A stretch of 11,658 nucleotides of DNA from an uncultured Lachnospiraceae bacterium (GCA_910576975.1 CAJTJY010000028.1:1-11658); one strand, 5' to 3'. Numbered from the stretch's first letter, positions 1 through 6,012 are shown. Notes: generated from the letters alone by a model not told the origin. A program made the numbers and translations.

Positions 1-82
1 ACTTTGTGATGGAAACCTTTTGGCGCTATGAATTGCAAAATGCGGAAACTCAAAATATTTATATCGTCTCACAGACAAACAC

Positions 83-628
83 TTATCGAAGCTGGCATAT
101 CTTTTTGGTGATCTTGACGACCATCGTGAACATCGTGCCTGTCATAGCATATACCAGTAAAAGACAACATAGCATTACCAGATTCAAACCAGGAGAAGAC
201 ACATGCGCTTTAAAGTTCAAATAATTCCAAGTTTGGAATATTGAAAGCCATAATTCAAATAATCCAACGCCCAAAAGCAGACATCTAATTCTCTGATATA
301 ATTTCATTTTAGATTCTGCATCCGTATACAGCTTGAATTCCCCTTGATCCGCTTCCTTGCGGAAAATCAGATAAAATCCCCAGGAACATACAAATTCCGC
401 ACCCGTCCCTTCCACAAAATCAATGTAAGCCCTCTTTTTCCTGTCCCACTCTCCCATTCCGCCCTTGATATCTGGTAGATCGACCTGATAAATATACTTT
501 CCTGGACTGCATGGCTTAAATTGGTACACGCCCATGAAAAATCCTTTCATTTCCCAGCCATTCCCACACATCTCATTTAGCCATTGCTCCTCCTCTTCCT
601 TATCAAAATACAGCTTAAACTTTTTCAA
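83..628 (-). CDS. DUF2812 domain membrane protein
   Basis: This 181-aa protein has the DUF2812 layout. A soluble N-terminal half (about residues 1-105) starts MKKFKLYFDK and carries the motif NGWEMKGF near residues 24-30. Two hydrophobic segments follow, at about residues 115-134 and 147-172, and then a short basic tail. The start is TTG: a GGAGGG site at 635-640 lies six bases upstream, and the nearby ATG at 630-632 is in another frame. It lies 66 bp downstream of padR on the same strand, a pairing common in Firmicutes, where the PadR regulator is thought to control its membrane-protein neighbour. The biochemical role of DUF2812 is unknown. Assignment to the family is from remembered sequence character, not a search. 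Confidence 0.85.
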   Translation of the reverse strand: MKKFKLYFDKEEEEQWLNEMCGNGWEMKGFFMGVYQFKPCSPGKYIYQVDLPDIKGGMGEWDRKKRAYIDFVEGTGAEFVCSWGFYLIFRKEADQGEFKLYTDAESKMKLYQRIRCLLLGVGLFELWLSIFQTWNYLNFKAHVSSPGLNLVMLCCLLLVYAMTGTMFTMVVKITKKICQLR

Positions 629-677
629 ACATTTCCCTCCTTTGCAATCCGCAAGCTTTCACGGACTTAAAAACCAT
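615..677 (-). CDS. possible 20-aa coupling peptide between padR and the DUF2812 gene
   Basis: An ATG at 675-677 is preceded by GAGGTGGAAAC, a fair ribosome binding site. It opens a 20-codon frame ending in TAA at 615-617, about 11 bases past the TTG start of the DUF2812 gene and in a different frame. Ribosomes translating it would pass over the DUF2812 ribosome binding site, so it could couple translation of the two larger genes. The peptide has no recognisable domain. It may be chance, and nothing beyond the start signal and the overlap supports it. Confidence 0.25.
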   Translation of the reverse strand: MVFKSVKACGLQRREMFEKV

Positions 678-694
678 GTTTCCACCTCATAACT

Positions 695-1018
695 TTACAA
701 TCTCTCCGCCATCATCTTCCTCCCATTTTGCAACAGTTCCTGCAACCTTTGAATTTCTTGACGCAATGCGGCCTCCCCCTGTTCGGTTACAATATATTCC
801 TTTTTCTTTCTGGAATGTTTATCTTCGCTATATAATTTTATCCATCCTCTGTCAAGCAATGTGTTAATCGCCCCATAAAGAGTTCCAGCGCCCAGTTCCA
901 GCCTTCCATTGGTGAACTCTAATACTTTTTGTATTATTCCATAACCATGAGCAGGTGTTTTCAGGGACAACAAAATATAATACACTGCTTCTGTCATTGG
1001 CGTCTGCTTCTCAGACAA
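695..1018 (-). CDS. PadR family transcriptional regulator
   Basis: This is a 107-aa PadR-type repressor. The winged helix-turn-helix occupies about residues 8-85. It opens with MTEAVYYILLSL, continues with HGYGI, and has the typical recognition-helix segment LGAGTLYGAINTLLDRGWI. A charged C-terminal helix (EIQRLQELLQNGRK) probably serves dimerisation. The start chosen is TTG at 1016-1018: GGAGAGGGGG lies seven bases upstream and residue 2 begins SEKQTP. A longer frame opens with ATG at 1102, but that codon falls inside the -35 box of the promoter, so it cannot be the start of this transcript. The gene leads a two-gene operon with the DUF2812 gene and probably represses it, and itself, through repeats in its promoter. 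The ligand is unknown. Confidence 0.9.
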   Translation of the reverse strand: MSEKQTPMTEAVYYILLSLKTPAHGYGIIQKVLEFTNGRLELGAGTLYGAINTLLDRGWIKLYSEDKHSRKKKEYIVTEQGEAALRQEIQRLQELLQNGRKMMAERL

Positions 1019-1048
1019 ATAACCGCCCCCTCTCCACTTATCGTAAAC

Positions 1049-1102
1049 TGATATATCATGTTCCGATATATTTAATATATCATATGCCGATATATCTGTC
1101 AA
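1049..1102 (-). promoter_or_regulatory. padR promoter with repeated GATATAT operator-like sites
   Basis: Reading leftwards, TTGACA (1097-1102), a 17-bp spacer and TATATT (1074-1079) form an almost consensus sigma-A promoter. Four GATATAT/ATATATC units lie in 1049-1096: a perfect palindrome TGATATATCA at 1049-1058, CGATATAT at 1064-1071, ATATATCA at 1075-1082 and CGATATATC at 1088-1096. They cover the spacer, the -10 box and the start of the transcript, as expected for autorepression by the PadR protein encoded just downstream. The promoter is seen directly; the operator role is inferred. Confidence 0.7.
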
Positions 1103-1123
1103 TCAATATGCCATTGGCTAATA

Positions 1124-1151
1124 TTGTATTTCTTTCCATTTATGATATAAT
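1124..1151 (+). promoter_or_regulatory. sigma-A promoter of the zinc-ribbon gene
   Basis: TTGTAT at 1124-1129 and a perfect TATAAT at 1146-1151 are separated by 16 bp. They lie about 50 bases before the start of the zinc-ribbon gene. The promoter diverges from the padR promoter, so a regulator bound at 1049-1102 could in principle affect both. Confidence 0.65.
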
Positions 1152-1198
1152 GGGAATTAGCAGAGAAAGATAATTCAGGATTTTCAGGGAGGATTTCG

Positions 1199-1414
1199 AT
1201 GAAATTTACAAAGCTTTGTCCCAAATGTAACAGCAGCGACATTATCAAAGTACCTGGAAAAGCCGGAGCATATGGTTCTGGCAATAACATCATGACAGGA
1301 TGGACAATTTTTTCAGCTGTCTTAGTTCATCGATATGTGTGCTGTTCCTGCGGCTATTCTGAGGAATGGATTGATCAGAACGATCTTCAGAAACTGAAAG
1401 ATAACTTTTCATAA
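1199..1414 (+). CDS. small zinc-ribbon protein
   Basis: This is a 71-aa protein with a CPKC knuckle at residues 7-10 and a CCSCG knuckle at 48-52. Together these give a four-cysteine zinc ribbon, with Cys7, Cys10, Cys48 (or 49) and Cys51 as likely ligands. The segment between them is glycine-rich and then hydrophobic (TGWTIFSAVLVHRYV), which could be a beta hairpin or a short buried strand. The tail is acidic (EEWIDQNDLQKLKD). The start is supported by AGGGAGG six bases upstream and by a good promoter. No catalytic motif is visible. Similar small zinc ribbons in Clostridia are of unknown function. It is a single-gene unit convergent with the gene at 1482-2099. Confidence 0.8.
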   Translation: MKFTKLCPKCNSSDIIKVPGKAGAYGSGNNIMTGWTIFSAVLVHRYVCCSCGYSEEWIDQNDLQKLKDNFS

Positions 1415-1468
1415 AAGTGATACGCTTCGATTTCGATCATGATAATATCCTAAACAAAGCGTTACTTT
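1414..1468 (-). terminator. imperfect hairpin between convergent genes, possible terminator
   Basis: AAAGT..ACGCTT at 1414-1427 pairs with AAGCGT..ACTTT at 1457-1468, leaving a long loop of about 29 bases. Read leftwards, the stem ends in ACTTTTATG, a short T run, so it could end transcription of the gene at 1482-2099. The long loop and short T tract make this weak. Confidence 0.3.
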
Positions 1469-1481
1469 GCATGCATGTCTC

Positions 1482-2099
1482 TTACATAGATGTGCCTGCA
1501 ACCTGATTTTCACTCAAATTGCCATCGCTAACTGCTGATTGTTTGTCAGCTCTCACTTCTTGATTTGCAGTTTCATTTAATGTATGCGTAGGCTTTGAAA
1601 TCTCCAAGCTCATTGTCGTTTCCATTCCGCCAATATTCATGGTAACTACCAATACTCTTGAACCATCCGGTTTTACAATAATATTCGTCTCAGTTTCGGA
1701 CTCTTGGTCAGCCCTGTTTAACTCTTTATATCCCTCTGTTGCAGCATTAGCTTTATCGCTCTTAGCGAAATGGTTTATTGGCGCTGCATCCGAAATTTCA
1801 ATTTCCCATTCCTTGTCAGTCTTTCCATCAAAAGGGATATTGCCATTAGGATCATGATTCAATACCAGCCCGCCTTGCAACGGCATTTCGTTTATATAAA
1901 TATTGGCCATATTTCCACCCACATAATGATCCCGTTTACAAATAACATTTGCTTTTTTTGCACTTTCAGAATCAACTGTTGCTGCTATGCCTGCCATCCT
2001 GTATCCAAATTGCTCTTCCGACCTATTTTTCCTCGTCTTTTGATTATTTTGCATTTCTTTCCATGCAGGATAGCCTGCCTCTATTCTGTGAATACCCAT
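1482..2099 (-). CDS. hypothetical protein, 205 aa, downstream of a sigma-28-like promoter
   Basis: I do not recognise this family with confidence. It starts MGIHRIEAGYPAW and has no signal peptide or membrane segment. It is rich in Asn, Glu, Lys and Thr, with a low-complexity polar N-terminal third, a middle segment containing GGLVLNHDPNGNIPFDGK, and a C-terminal segment (IIVKPDGSRVLVVTMNIGG, then METTMSLEISKP) that looks like a small beta domain. A disordered, polar tail follows. The ATG is preceded by GGAGG about nine bases upstream. It lies 18 bp after a short ORF broken by an in-frame TAG, and both sit behind a sequence like a flagellar sigma-28 promoter. A motility- or surface-associated role is therefore possible, but this is inference from the promoter only. 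Confidence 0.75.
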   Translation of the reverse strand: MGIHRIEAGYPAWKEMQNNQKTRKNRSEEQFGYRMAGIAATVDSESAKKANVICKRDHYVGGNMANIYINEMPLQGGLVLNHDPNGNIPFDGKTDKEWEIEISDAAPINHFAKSDKANAATEGYKELNRADQESETETNIIVKPDGSRVLVVTMNIGGMETTMSLEISKPTHTLNETANQEVRADKQSAVSDGNLSENQVAGTSM

Positions 2100-2117
2100 T
2101 TTTTAATTCCTCCAACC

Positions 2118-2342
2118 TTACTTTTTAGATAGTTCTCCTCTGCTGTTGCCTGATCTGTTTTTCATTACTTTGATATCTATGATCCCATATACTTCTTTGC
2201 TCCTCTCGTTACATTGGAAAGTCCCCACATCAAAACTATCATGTGCAATGCCATTTATGGCATTACCGTCCATGGAAGAATACCTGAATTTCAGCTCAAT
2301 ATCAACAAACAGCAGCTATTCCCGATCTCCTATTTTCAGCAT
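2118..2342 (-). pseudogene. 74-codon ORF broken by an in-frame TAG at 2316-2318
   Basis: Reading leftwards from ATG at 2340-2342, the frame gives MLKIGDRE, then TAG (2316-2318). It then continues open as LLFVDIELKFRYSSMDG and NERSKEVYGIIDIKVMKN, ending at TAA (2118-2120). The reading through the stop is smooth and protein-like, and CAG to TAG would be a single change (DRE-Q-LLF). AGGATAA in front of the ATG is a weak ribosome binding site. The frame ends 18 bp before the 205-aa gene, so the two look like a former operon. The most likely reading is a nonsense-mutated small gene. Alternatives are restart at an internal ATG (SSMDG), read-through of TAG, or a sequencing error. The family is not recognised. 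Confidence 0.5.
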
Positions 2343-2366
2343 TTATCCTAAAATGCCTTACTTCAT

Positions 2367-2393
2367 ATATCGGAAAAATAAAAATTTATTTGA
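2367..2393 (-). promoter_or_regulatory. sigma-28 (SigD)-like promoter
   Basis: Reading leftwards, TCAAATAA (2386-2393), an 11-bp AT-only spacer and TCCGATAT (2367-2374) match the sigma-28 pattern TAAA-N15-GCCGATAA at 3 of 4 and 6 of 8 positions, with exact spacing. It lies 24 bases before the ATG at 2342. The spacer is low complexity, so a chance match is possible. Confidence 0.45.
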
Positions 2394-2648
2394 CTCTGAT
2401 AGCGTAAATTGATAGTTTGACAGCGCAACAAGGTGGACTCATCCAGGGATATCTTATGAAAACAGAACTGTTTGAATGAACAGGAATAAAAGAATGAAAA
2501 ATCATTGGAATGATAAAAAAACGAGGCATGGCGGTCCTATGCCTTATCAAATCCTTGGATCATCTGTATCAGCTTTGTTCGAATACAAAATCTTTCGTTT
2601 GTTTTTTTTTGTTTGTACTATTTCATTGCAAAAGGGGCTATCGCACGA
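2394..2648. other. gene-poor stretch left of the palindromic elements
   Basis: No convincing gene is visible here on either strand. The only clear signal is the leftward terminator at 2515-2544. A run of nine T's lies in a T-rich tract around 2600-2612. Open frames here are short, lack ribosome binding sites and have shadow-like composition. Confidence 0.5.
2515..2544 (-). terminator. rho-independent terminator
   Basis: Reading leftwards, AGGCAT and ATGCCT form a 6-bp stem around a nine-base loop (AGGACCGCC). They are followed by CG and seven T's (2515-2521). No gene lies immediately upstream. The nearest gene on this strand is the 30-aa ORF at 2892-2984, about 350 bases away, with the palindromic elements in between. 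Confidence 0.6.
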
Positions 2649-2797
2649 ATGTATTTACACGTTTAAAAGGTTTCCATTGCAAAGCAATGCAAACAAAAAG
2701 CATAAAAATTATCTTGGGACGCTAGCTTCCCAGAATAATTTTGTGCATTCTGTCTTTGCCACATTAACGACAAGACCTTTTAAACAGGTAAATACAT
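2649..2797. repeat. 149-bp palindromic element (MITE-like or structured RNA)
   Basis: The ends are 22-bp inverted repeats with two mismatches: ATGTATTTAC-nn-GTTTAAAAGG at 2649-2670, and its complement at 2776-2797. Inside, arms at 2700-2719 and 2728-2746 form a second stem with the loop CGCTAGCT, one bulge and G-T pairs. A perfect mini-hairpin CATTGC-AAA-GCAATG lies between. No protein is encoded. This is the architecture of a miniature inverted-repeat element or a folded RNA. No clear target duplication is visible at its ends. Confidence 0.6.
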
Positions 2798-2863
2798 GAT
2801 ATGCTCCCTTCTAGGTAGACAAGTGAAATAATAAAAACTTGTCACTTAGGAGGGAGCATATCA
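2797..2863. repeat. 67-bp near-perfect hairpin with TGATATGCTCCCT ends
   Basis: GATATGCTCCCT-TCTAGGT at the left and its near complement at the right give a stem of about 26 bp, with one bulge and a 12-base AT loop. The two non-Watson-Crick positions in the stem are both G-T pairs when the + strand is read as RNA. It abuts the larger palindrome, sharing base 2797. The TG...CA tips facing outwards resemble the two ends of an insertion sequence brought together by internal deletion. I cannot name the family. Confidence 0.6.
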
Positions 2864-2891
2864 GATGGCGGTCCGCGGCTCTTTTTAATCG

Positions 2892-2984
2892 TTATCTTTT
2901 GTTGTTATTATCTAGCCACTGAATGATATAGTGGCAGGTGACGCCTGAAGTAACAGCAACTAAAAAAGAAAACAAAACTTCCAT
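2892..2984 (-). CDS. 30-aa membrane peptide, type I toxin-like
   Basis: The frame runs from ATG at 2982-2984 to TAA at 2892-2894. It encodes a single hydrophobic helix (MEVLFSFLVAVTSGVT) followed by CHYIIQWLD and a polar tail NNNKR. This layout, one membrane span plus an aromatic W-x-x and a charged end, is typical of small hydrophobic peptides, including type I toxins, that recur in intergenic regions of Clostridia. AGGGTGGG lies about four bases upstream as a ribosome binding site, and a TATAAT at 3034-3039 gives a plausible -10 box. A pairing antisense RNA, needed to call it a toxin, is not demonstrated. The sequence just downstream (AAAAAGAGCCGCGG) looks like half of a terminator whose other half was displaced by the adjacent palindromic region. 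Confidence 0.55.
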   Translation of the reverse strand: MEVLFSFLVAVTSGVTCHYIIQWLDNNNKR

Positions 2985-3033
2985 ACTTTCCCACCCTTTC
3001 CAAATTGAAGCTTTTGCCTTGTCCTACATTTGT

Positions 3034-3039
3034 ATTATA
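3034..3039 (-). promoter_or_regulatory. -10 box for the 30-aa ORF
   Basis: Read leftwards this is a perfect TATAAT, about 50 bases before the ATG at 2984. No good -35 hexamer stands 16-18 bp upstream, so the promoter is tentative. Confidence 0.35.
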
Positions 3040-3091
3040 TTCCAGGATAAAAGAAAGTATTTCCTATATTTTTCATTTCTGTTATTTTTTT

Positions 3092-3193
3092 TCAGCATAC
3101 GACACCATAAACATTGCAAACTCTCTCTTTTTTAACAGCAAAAATATCTAATGACATTCCCAAAATGACGAACACCTATAAGTATGAATACAT
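3092..3193 (-). pseudogene. ORF relic with an in-frame TAG at 3176-3178
   Basis: Reading leftwards, ATG at 3191-3193 gives MYSYL, then TAG. The same frame continues as VFVILGMSLDIFAVKKERV and ends at TGA (3092-3094). The segment LGMSLDIFAV is reminiscent of the first helix of MntP/YtaF-type manganese efflux proteins, so this may be a decayed fragment of such a gene. The match is short and from memory; chance is quite possible. Confidence 0.2.
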
Positions 3194-3263
3194 GAAAGCA
3201 CAGTAAACTTTGTGTACTTGAGATATATCAACCATTCGCAGTATTACTCGCCTTGTCTGATTC

Positions 3264-4097
3264 CTATACTGGCTGCTTCCCAAACGTCTCCAGGTATCTC
3301 TCCGCCTCCTCTAACGTAATCTGTAGCTTCTTCTGCAACCTGGCAAGGATGTCTTGCTCGGACATTCCAAAATCATAGCCGCTTTCTATGATTTCCTCCG
3401 CCCTTCCTTCGATTCTTCCCTCTATCCTTCCCTCTTCCAAAATGCTCATTCCTAGTCCGCTCATTTTCCCAACCTCCTTCCAAAGCTCTTCATTTTCCGA
3501 AAAATTGATATATTTTTTTATCGTGTCCAAGAAATTTTCTCTATGGGGATACATCACAGCATGTAAAAATTCCATCATGTCATTTTTTCCCTTGTCCTCA
3601 ATCTCATGAAAAATCTTATCCCCTAGGCGAATGATCACCAGGGATAATTGAGACGAAAGCTCCCTTGCCAGATAATATATTCCTCTTTTTTCTATCGAAT
3701 ATCCCGGACGGTATGTCTTCTGCGCTTCTACATCTACATGGAGATTGACGATTACTTCTCCTCCAGAAAGTTCTGGGTTAACCACCCTGAACTTCGTATC
3801 GAACAGGGCGAGCTTTTCGTTTAGGGCTCCATATTCCTTATCATCCCCGATGATCCTTGTGTTGGTACGCCCCAAAGACACGTCCTCATCAGTTGTAATG
3901 GAATCACCCTCAATAAATCCCATAATCTCTTTATAATGGTATCCTTCAAATTCCCTTGCAACTCCTTTTAGAATTACCGCAAGCACTTCTTTATTTTTAT
4001 ATAACTCCTTGCTGGCATGGTCCAATCCCTCCATGCCTTTCGTCATTTGAAAGGAATTCAACACTTCCATGCTCCCTTTCATCTTGTCACTTTCCAT
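3264..4097 (-). CDS. Rpn family / PD-(D/E)XK nuclease family transposase, internally shortened
   Basis: This 277-aa protein belongs to the group of PD-(D/E)XK proteins annotated as putative transposases or recombination-promoting nucleases. The nuclease core is visible as D100 in LFDTKF and E124-x-Q126 in VDVEAQKTY, the usual acidic pair with a Q/K-containing strand. The C-terminal half carries LWKEVGKMSGLGMSILEEG and a repeated EGRIEGRIEGRAEE stretch (222-235), a signature of this family. Between QLSLV (150-154) and IIRLGDK (155-161), family members as I recall them have a further segment of roughly 50-60 residues, so an in-frame internal deletion is likely. The start has GGGAGGAG seven bases upstream and a promoter at 4121-4149. 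Activity is uncertain. Confidence 0.85.
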   Translation of the reverse strand: MESDKMKGSMEVLNSFQMTKGMEGLDHASKELYKNKEVLAVILKGVAREFEGYHYKEIMGFIEGDSITTDEDVSLGRTNTRIIGDDKEYGALNEKLALFDTKFRVVNPELSGGEVIVNLHVDVEAQKTYRPGYSIEKRGIYYLARELSSQLSLVIIRLGDKIFHEIEDKGKNDMMEFLHAVMYPHRENFLDTIKKYINFSENEELWKEVGKMSGLGMSILEEGRIEGRIEGRAEEIIESGYDFGMSEQDILARLQKKLQITLEEAERYLETFGKQPV

Positions 4098-4120
4098 TCA
4101 ACTGCTCCTCCCATATTGAT

Positions 4121-4149
4121 ATTATAACTGCTCTCTCGTGTTTTTACAA
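4121..4149 (-). promoter_or_regulatory. promoter of the PD-(D/E)XK gene
   Basis: Reading leftwards, TTGTAA (4144-4149), 17 bp and a perfect TATAAT (4121-4126) lie about 25 bases before the start codon at 4097. This also argues against a real gene in the short open frame that covers the same stretch. Confidence 0.65.
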
Positions 4150-4327
4150 CAACGGTCCCATGATAAATATCAGAAAACCTCGTAAAACTATTGATAATAT
4201 CTGAATTACATTCGTAAACAGCATTCTTCTTCTGTTCCTGGAAATATTGAAAAAGCCCCTCTGGTTTTCTTTCACTGACCAACGACACCGTTATGTCATC
4301 TGCTTTTCTCTCATCATTTGAATTTGT

Positions 4328-4375
4328 AAAAAAATGTGAGGTAATTATGCAATGCTTCCATGCATAATTACCTCA
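4328..4375 (-). terminator. strong rho-independent terminator after the hydrogenase gene
   Basis: A perfect 15-bp stem (TGAGGTAATTATGCA at 4337-4351 and its complement at 4361-4375) encloses a nine-base loop. Read leftwards it is followed by CA and seven T's (4328-4334). It lies about 100 bases after the hydrogenase stop codon. Confidence 0.85.
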
Positions 4376-4471
4376 ATCTTTCTCAAAAACAAAATTCCCT
4401 GCAATATTCGATTTTAGTCGTCTTTAATTATTTAAAATCTTCCTTATGCTACAAACTGTGCACCCTTGTCT

Positions 4472-5920
4472 CTATTCCCGATGCATGGAGAAGCTGTCCA
4501 TCTCATAATGACCAAGATTCTCATGAATTCCCCGCTCATCAGCCTGAGAAATCAGGGCATCCCGGTTCCTTCTGGAAGACATCTGATCGTTAAAGGCGCT
4601 TGGTCCCCCTACGCAGCCTCCATCACAAACCATTCCTTCAATAAAGTCCTCCGGCAGCTTTGCGACTTTCAAAAGCAGCAAGGCTTTCTTGCAGTCTGCA
4701 GCTCCATTCGCCTTGAAAACTGCCGCATTAATCTCATCCCCAGATTCCTTCAAGCTTTGAAGCACAGCCTCTGTAACGCCGCCCGAATTTGCGAACCGTT
4801 TGCCATATACAGATGCAATCTGATCATCATTGGCACATGGCTCTAAACTTACGTCTCTTGCTTTCATAATTGCGCGGATCTCGCTGTAAGTAAGCACGAA
4901 ATCTGCATTTCCTGGAATTCTCTGATCAACAACTTCTGATTTCTTGGCAATGCAAGGCCCAATAAATACAGTTACCGCATCCGGATCTTTTGCCTTGATG
5001 AGACGGGAAACTGCACACATCGGGGAAACCGTCGTGGAGACGCATTCTGCCAATTCTGGATAATGCTGACGCACCATATTCACAAAAGCCGGACAGCAGG
5101 AAGTCACTTTCTTCTTTCCGTCCTTATAAGCTTCCGCCCATTCCTCTGCCTCATAAGCGGCCGTCATATCTCCGCCCAGCCCGACATCATAGAAATCTTC
5201 AAATCCCAGTTCCTTCATGGCTTTTCTCCAGCTCGCCATGGTAATATCTGCCCCGAACTGCCCTTCTGTCGCAGGCGCAGCCATCGCATATACTTTTCTT
5301 CCAGATTTCAAAGCTTCCACGACATCCACGATAAACGTCTTAGAACCGATCGCACCAAACGGACAGCTATGGATGCACTTGCCACAGCGAATGCATTTCT
5401 CCTTGTTTATCACGGAAATGCCATGCTCGTCATATGTAATGGCGTCTACGGGACAGCTATATTTACATGGCCTTTTCAAGTGGGCGATTGCATTATAAGG
5501 ACAAGCCTGCGCACACTTGCCGCACTCCTTACATTTAGAGGCGTCAATATGGGAGCGTTCCCTTCCAGTAGAAATTGCGCCAAATTTACATGCGCTGATA
5601 CAAGCCTTGCCAATACAGTTCTGACAATTTTCTGTCACAGTGTAACTGGAAATCGGACAGTCTTCACATGCAGAACTGATTACTTGGATGATATTTCCGT
5701 CATCCTCCCGTCCTGGCGCCTTGCCTTCCGCAAGACGAACTCTCTGCCTGATAATCTCTCTCTCTTTGTAGATACAGCAGCGGAACTGAGGCGTCGGACC
5801 TGGGATCAACTCCACTGCAATGTGGTCCCTCTTGGAATCCAGCTCTCCGGCAAAGGCAAGCTTTGCCACTTCATGTAGTACATCATGTTTGATTCGAATC
5901 ACATTTTCATCTGCATACAT
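4472..5920 (-). CDS. monomeric [FeFe]-hydrogenase, group B-like
   Basis: This 482-aa cytoplasmic enzyme should catalyse reversible 2H+ + 2e- to H2 with reduced ferredoxin as partner. H-cluster motifs are TSCCPAF (273-279), GPCIAKKSE (321-329) and EGMVCDGGCVGGP (428-440). By alignment with the clostridial enzyme CpI, Cys276, Cys323, Cys432 and Cys436 bind the cluster and Cys275 is the proton relay. The N-terminal half carries ferredoxin-type Cys motifs: CEDC..CQNCIGKACISAC (85-111), CKECGKCAQACP (130-141), CKYSCP (152-157) and CIRCGKCIHSCP (176-187). L2 reads GPC rather than MPC, and the last motif ends GGP, features of group B hydrogenases. The start at 5918-5920 has GAGAGG eight bases upstream; a longer frame from 5992 lacks a site and crosses the promoter. 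Maturases HydEFG are not in the window. Confidence 0.93.
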   Translation of the reverse strand: MYADENVIRIKHDVLHEVAKLAFAGELDSKRDHIAVELIPGPTPQFRCCIYKEREIIRQRVRLAEGKAPGREDDGNIIQVISSACEDCPISSYTVTENCQNCIGKACISACKFGAISTGRERSHIDASKCKECGKCAQACPYNAIAHLKRPCKYSCPVDAITYDEHGISVINKEKCIRCGKCIHSCPFGAIGSKTFIVDVVEALKSGRKVYAMAAPATEGQFGADITMASWRKAMKELGFEDFYDVGLGGDMTAAYEAEEWAEAYKDGKKKVTSCCPAFVNMVRQHYPELAECVSTTVSPMCAVSRLIKAKDPDAVTVFIGPCIAKKSEVVDQRIPGNADFVLTYSEIRAIMKARDVSLEPCANDDQIASVYGKRFANSGGVTEAVLQSLKESGDEINAAVFKANGAADCKKALLLLKVAKLPEDFIEGMVCDGGCVGGPSAFNDQMSSRRNRDALISQADERGIHENLGHYEMDSFSMHRE

Positions 5921-5951
5921 AGTAGATACCTCTCTCTTTATATTTATCAGT

Positions 5952-5981
5952 ATTTTAACATGGCACCCATCCTTCTTGCAA
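5952..5981 (-). promoter_or_regulatory. promoter of the hydrogenase gene
   Basis: Reading leftwards, TTGCAA (5976-5981), 18 bp and TAAAAT (5952-5957) lie about 32 bases before the start codon at 5920. This gives the hydrogenase its own transcript, apart from feoAB. Confidence 0.5.
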
Positions 5982-6012
5982 GAGATTCCCATGCATTTCT
6001 TAAATTGATTTT

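Larger units (their letters stand above)
2528..2874. repeat. 10-bp direct repeat flanking the palindromic region
   Basis: ATGGCGGTCC occurs at 2528-2537 and again at 2865-2874 in the same orientation. It is GC-rich in an AT-rich surrounding and brackets 327 bp that contain both palindromes. It could be a target duplication, or a leftover of a terminator split by an insertion. Chance cannot be excluded for ten bases. Confidence 0.35.

Noticed and set aside
6..224. A 72-aa rightward frame at the window edge
   Set aside because: Most of it is antisense to the hydrophobic C-terminus of the DUF2812 protein, and it has no ribosome binding site. Nothing else in 1-82 is supported.
2146..2412. 88-aa rightward frame
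   Set aside because: It is the shadow of the leftward TAG-interrupted frame, which has the better coding character.
2476..2799. 107-aa and 71-aa rightward frames over the palindromic region
   Set aside because: They run through inverted repeats and homopolymer tracts, lack a ribosome binding site and have no protein-like pattern.
4079..4288. A 69-aa leftward frame starting with GTG (MSLVSERKPEGLFQYFQEQ), with a beginning that recalls aminoacyl-histidine dipeptidase
   Set aside because: The likeness covers only about 15 residues, there is no ribosome binding site, and the frame lies over the promoter of the PD-(D/E)XK gene directly after a terminator.
5063..5878. 271-aa rightward frame opposite the hydrogenase
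   Set aside because: It is antisense to a gene with clear H-cluster and ferredoxin motifs and shows no domain of its own.
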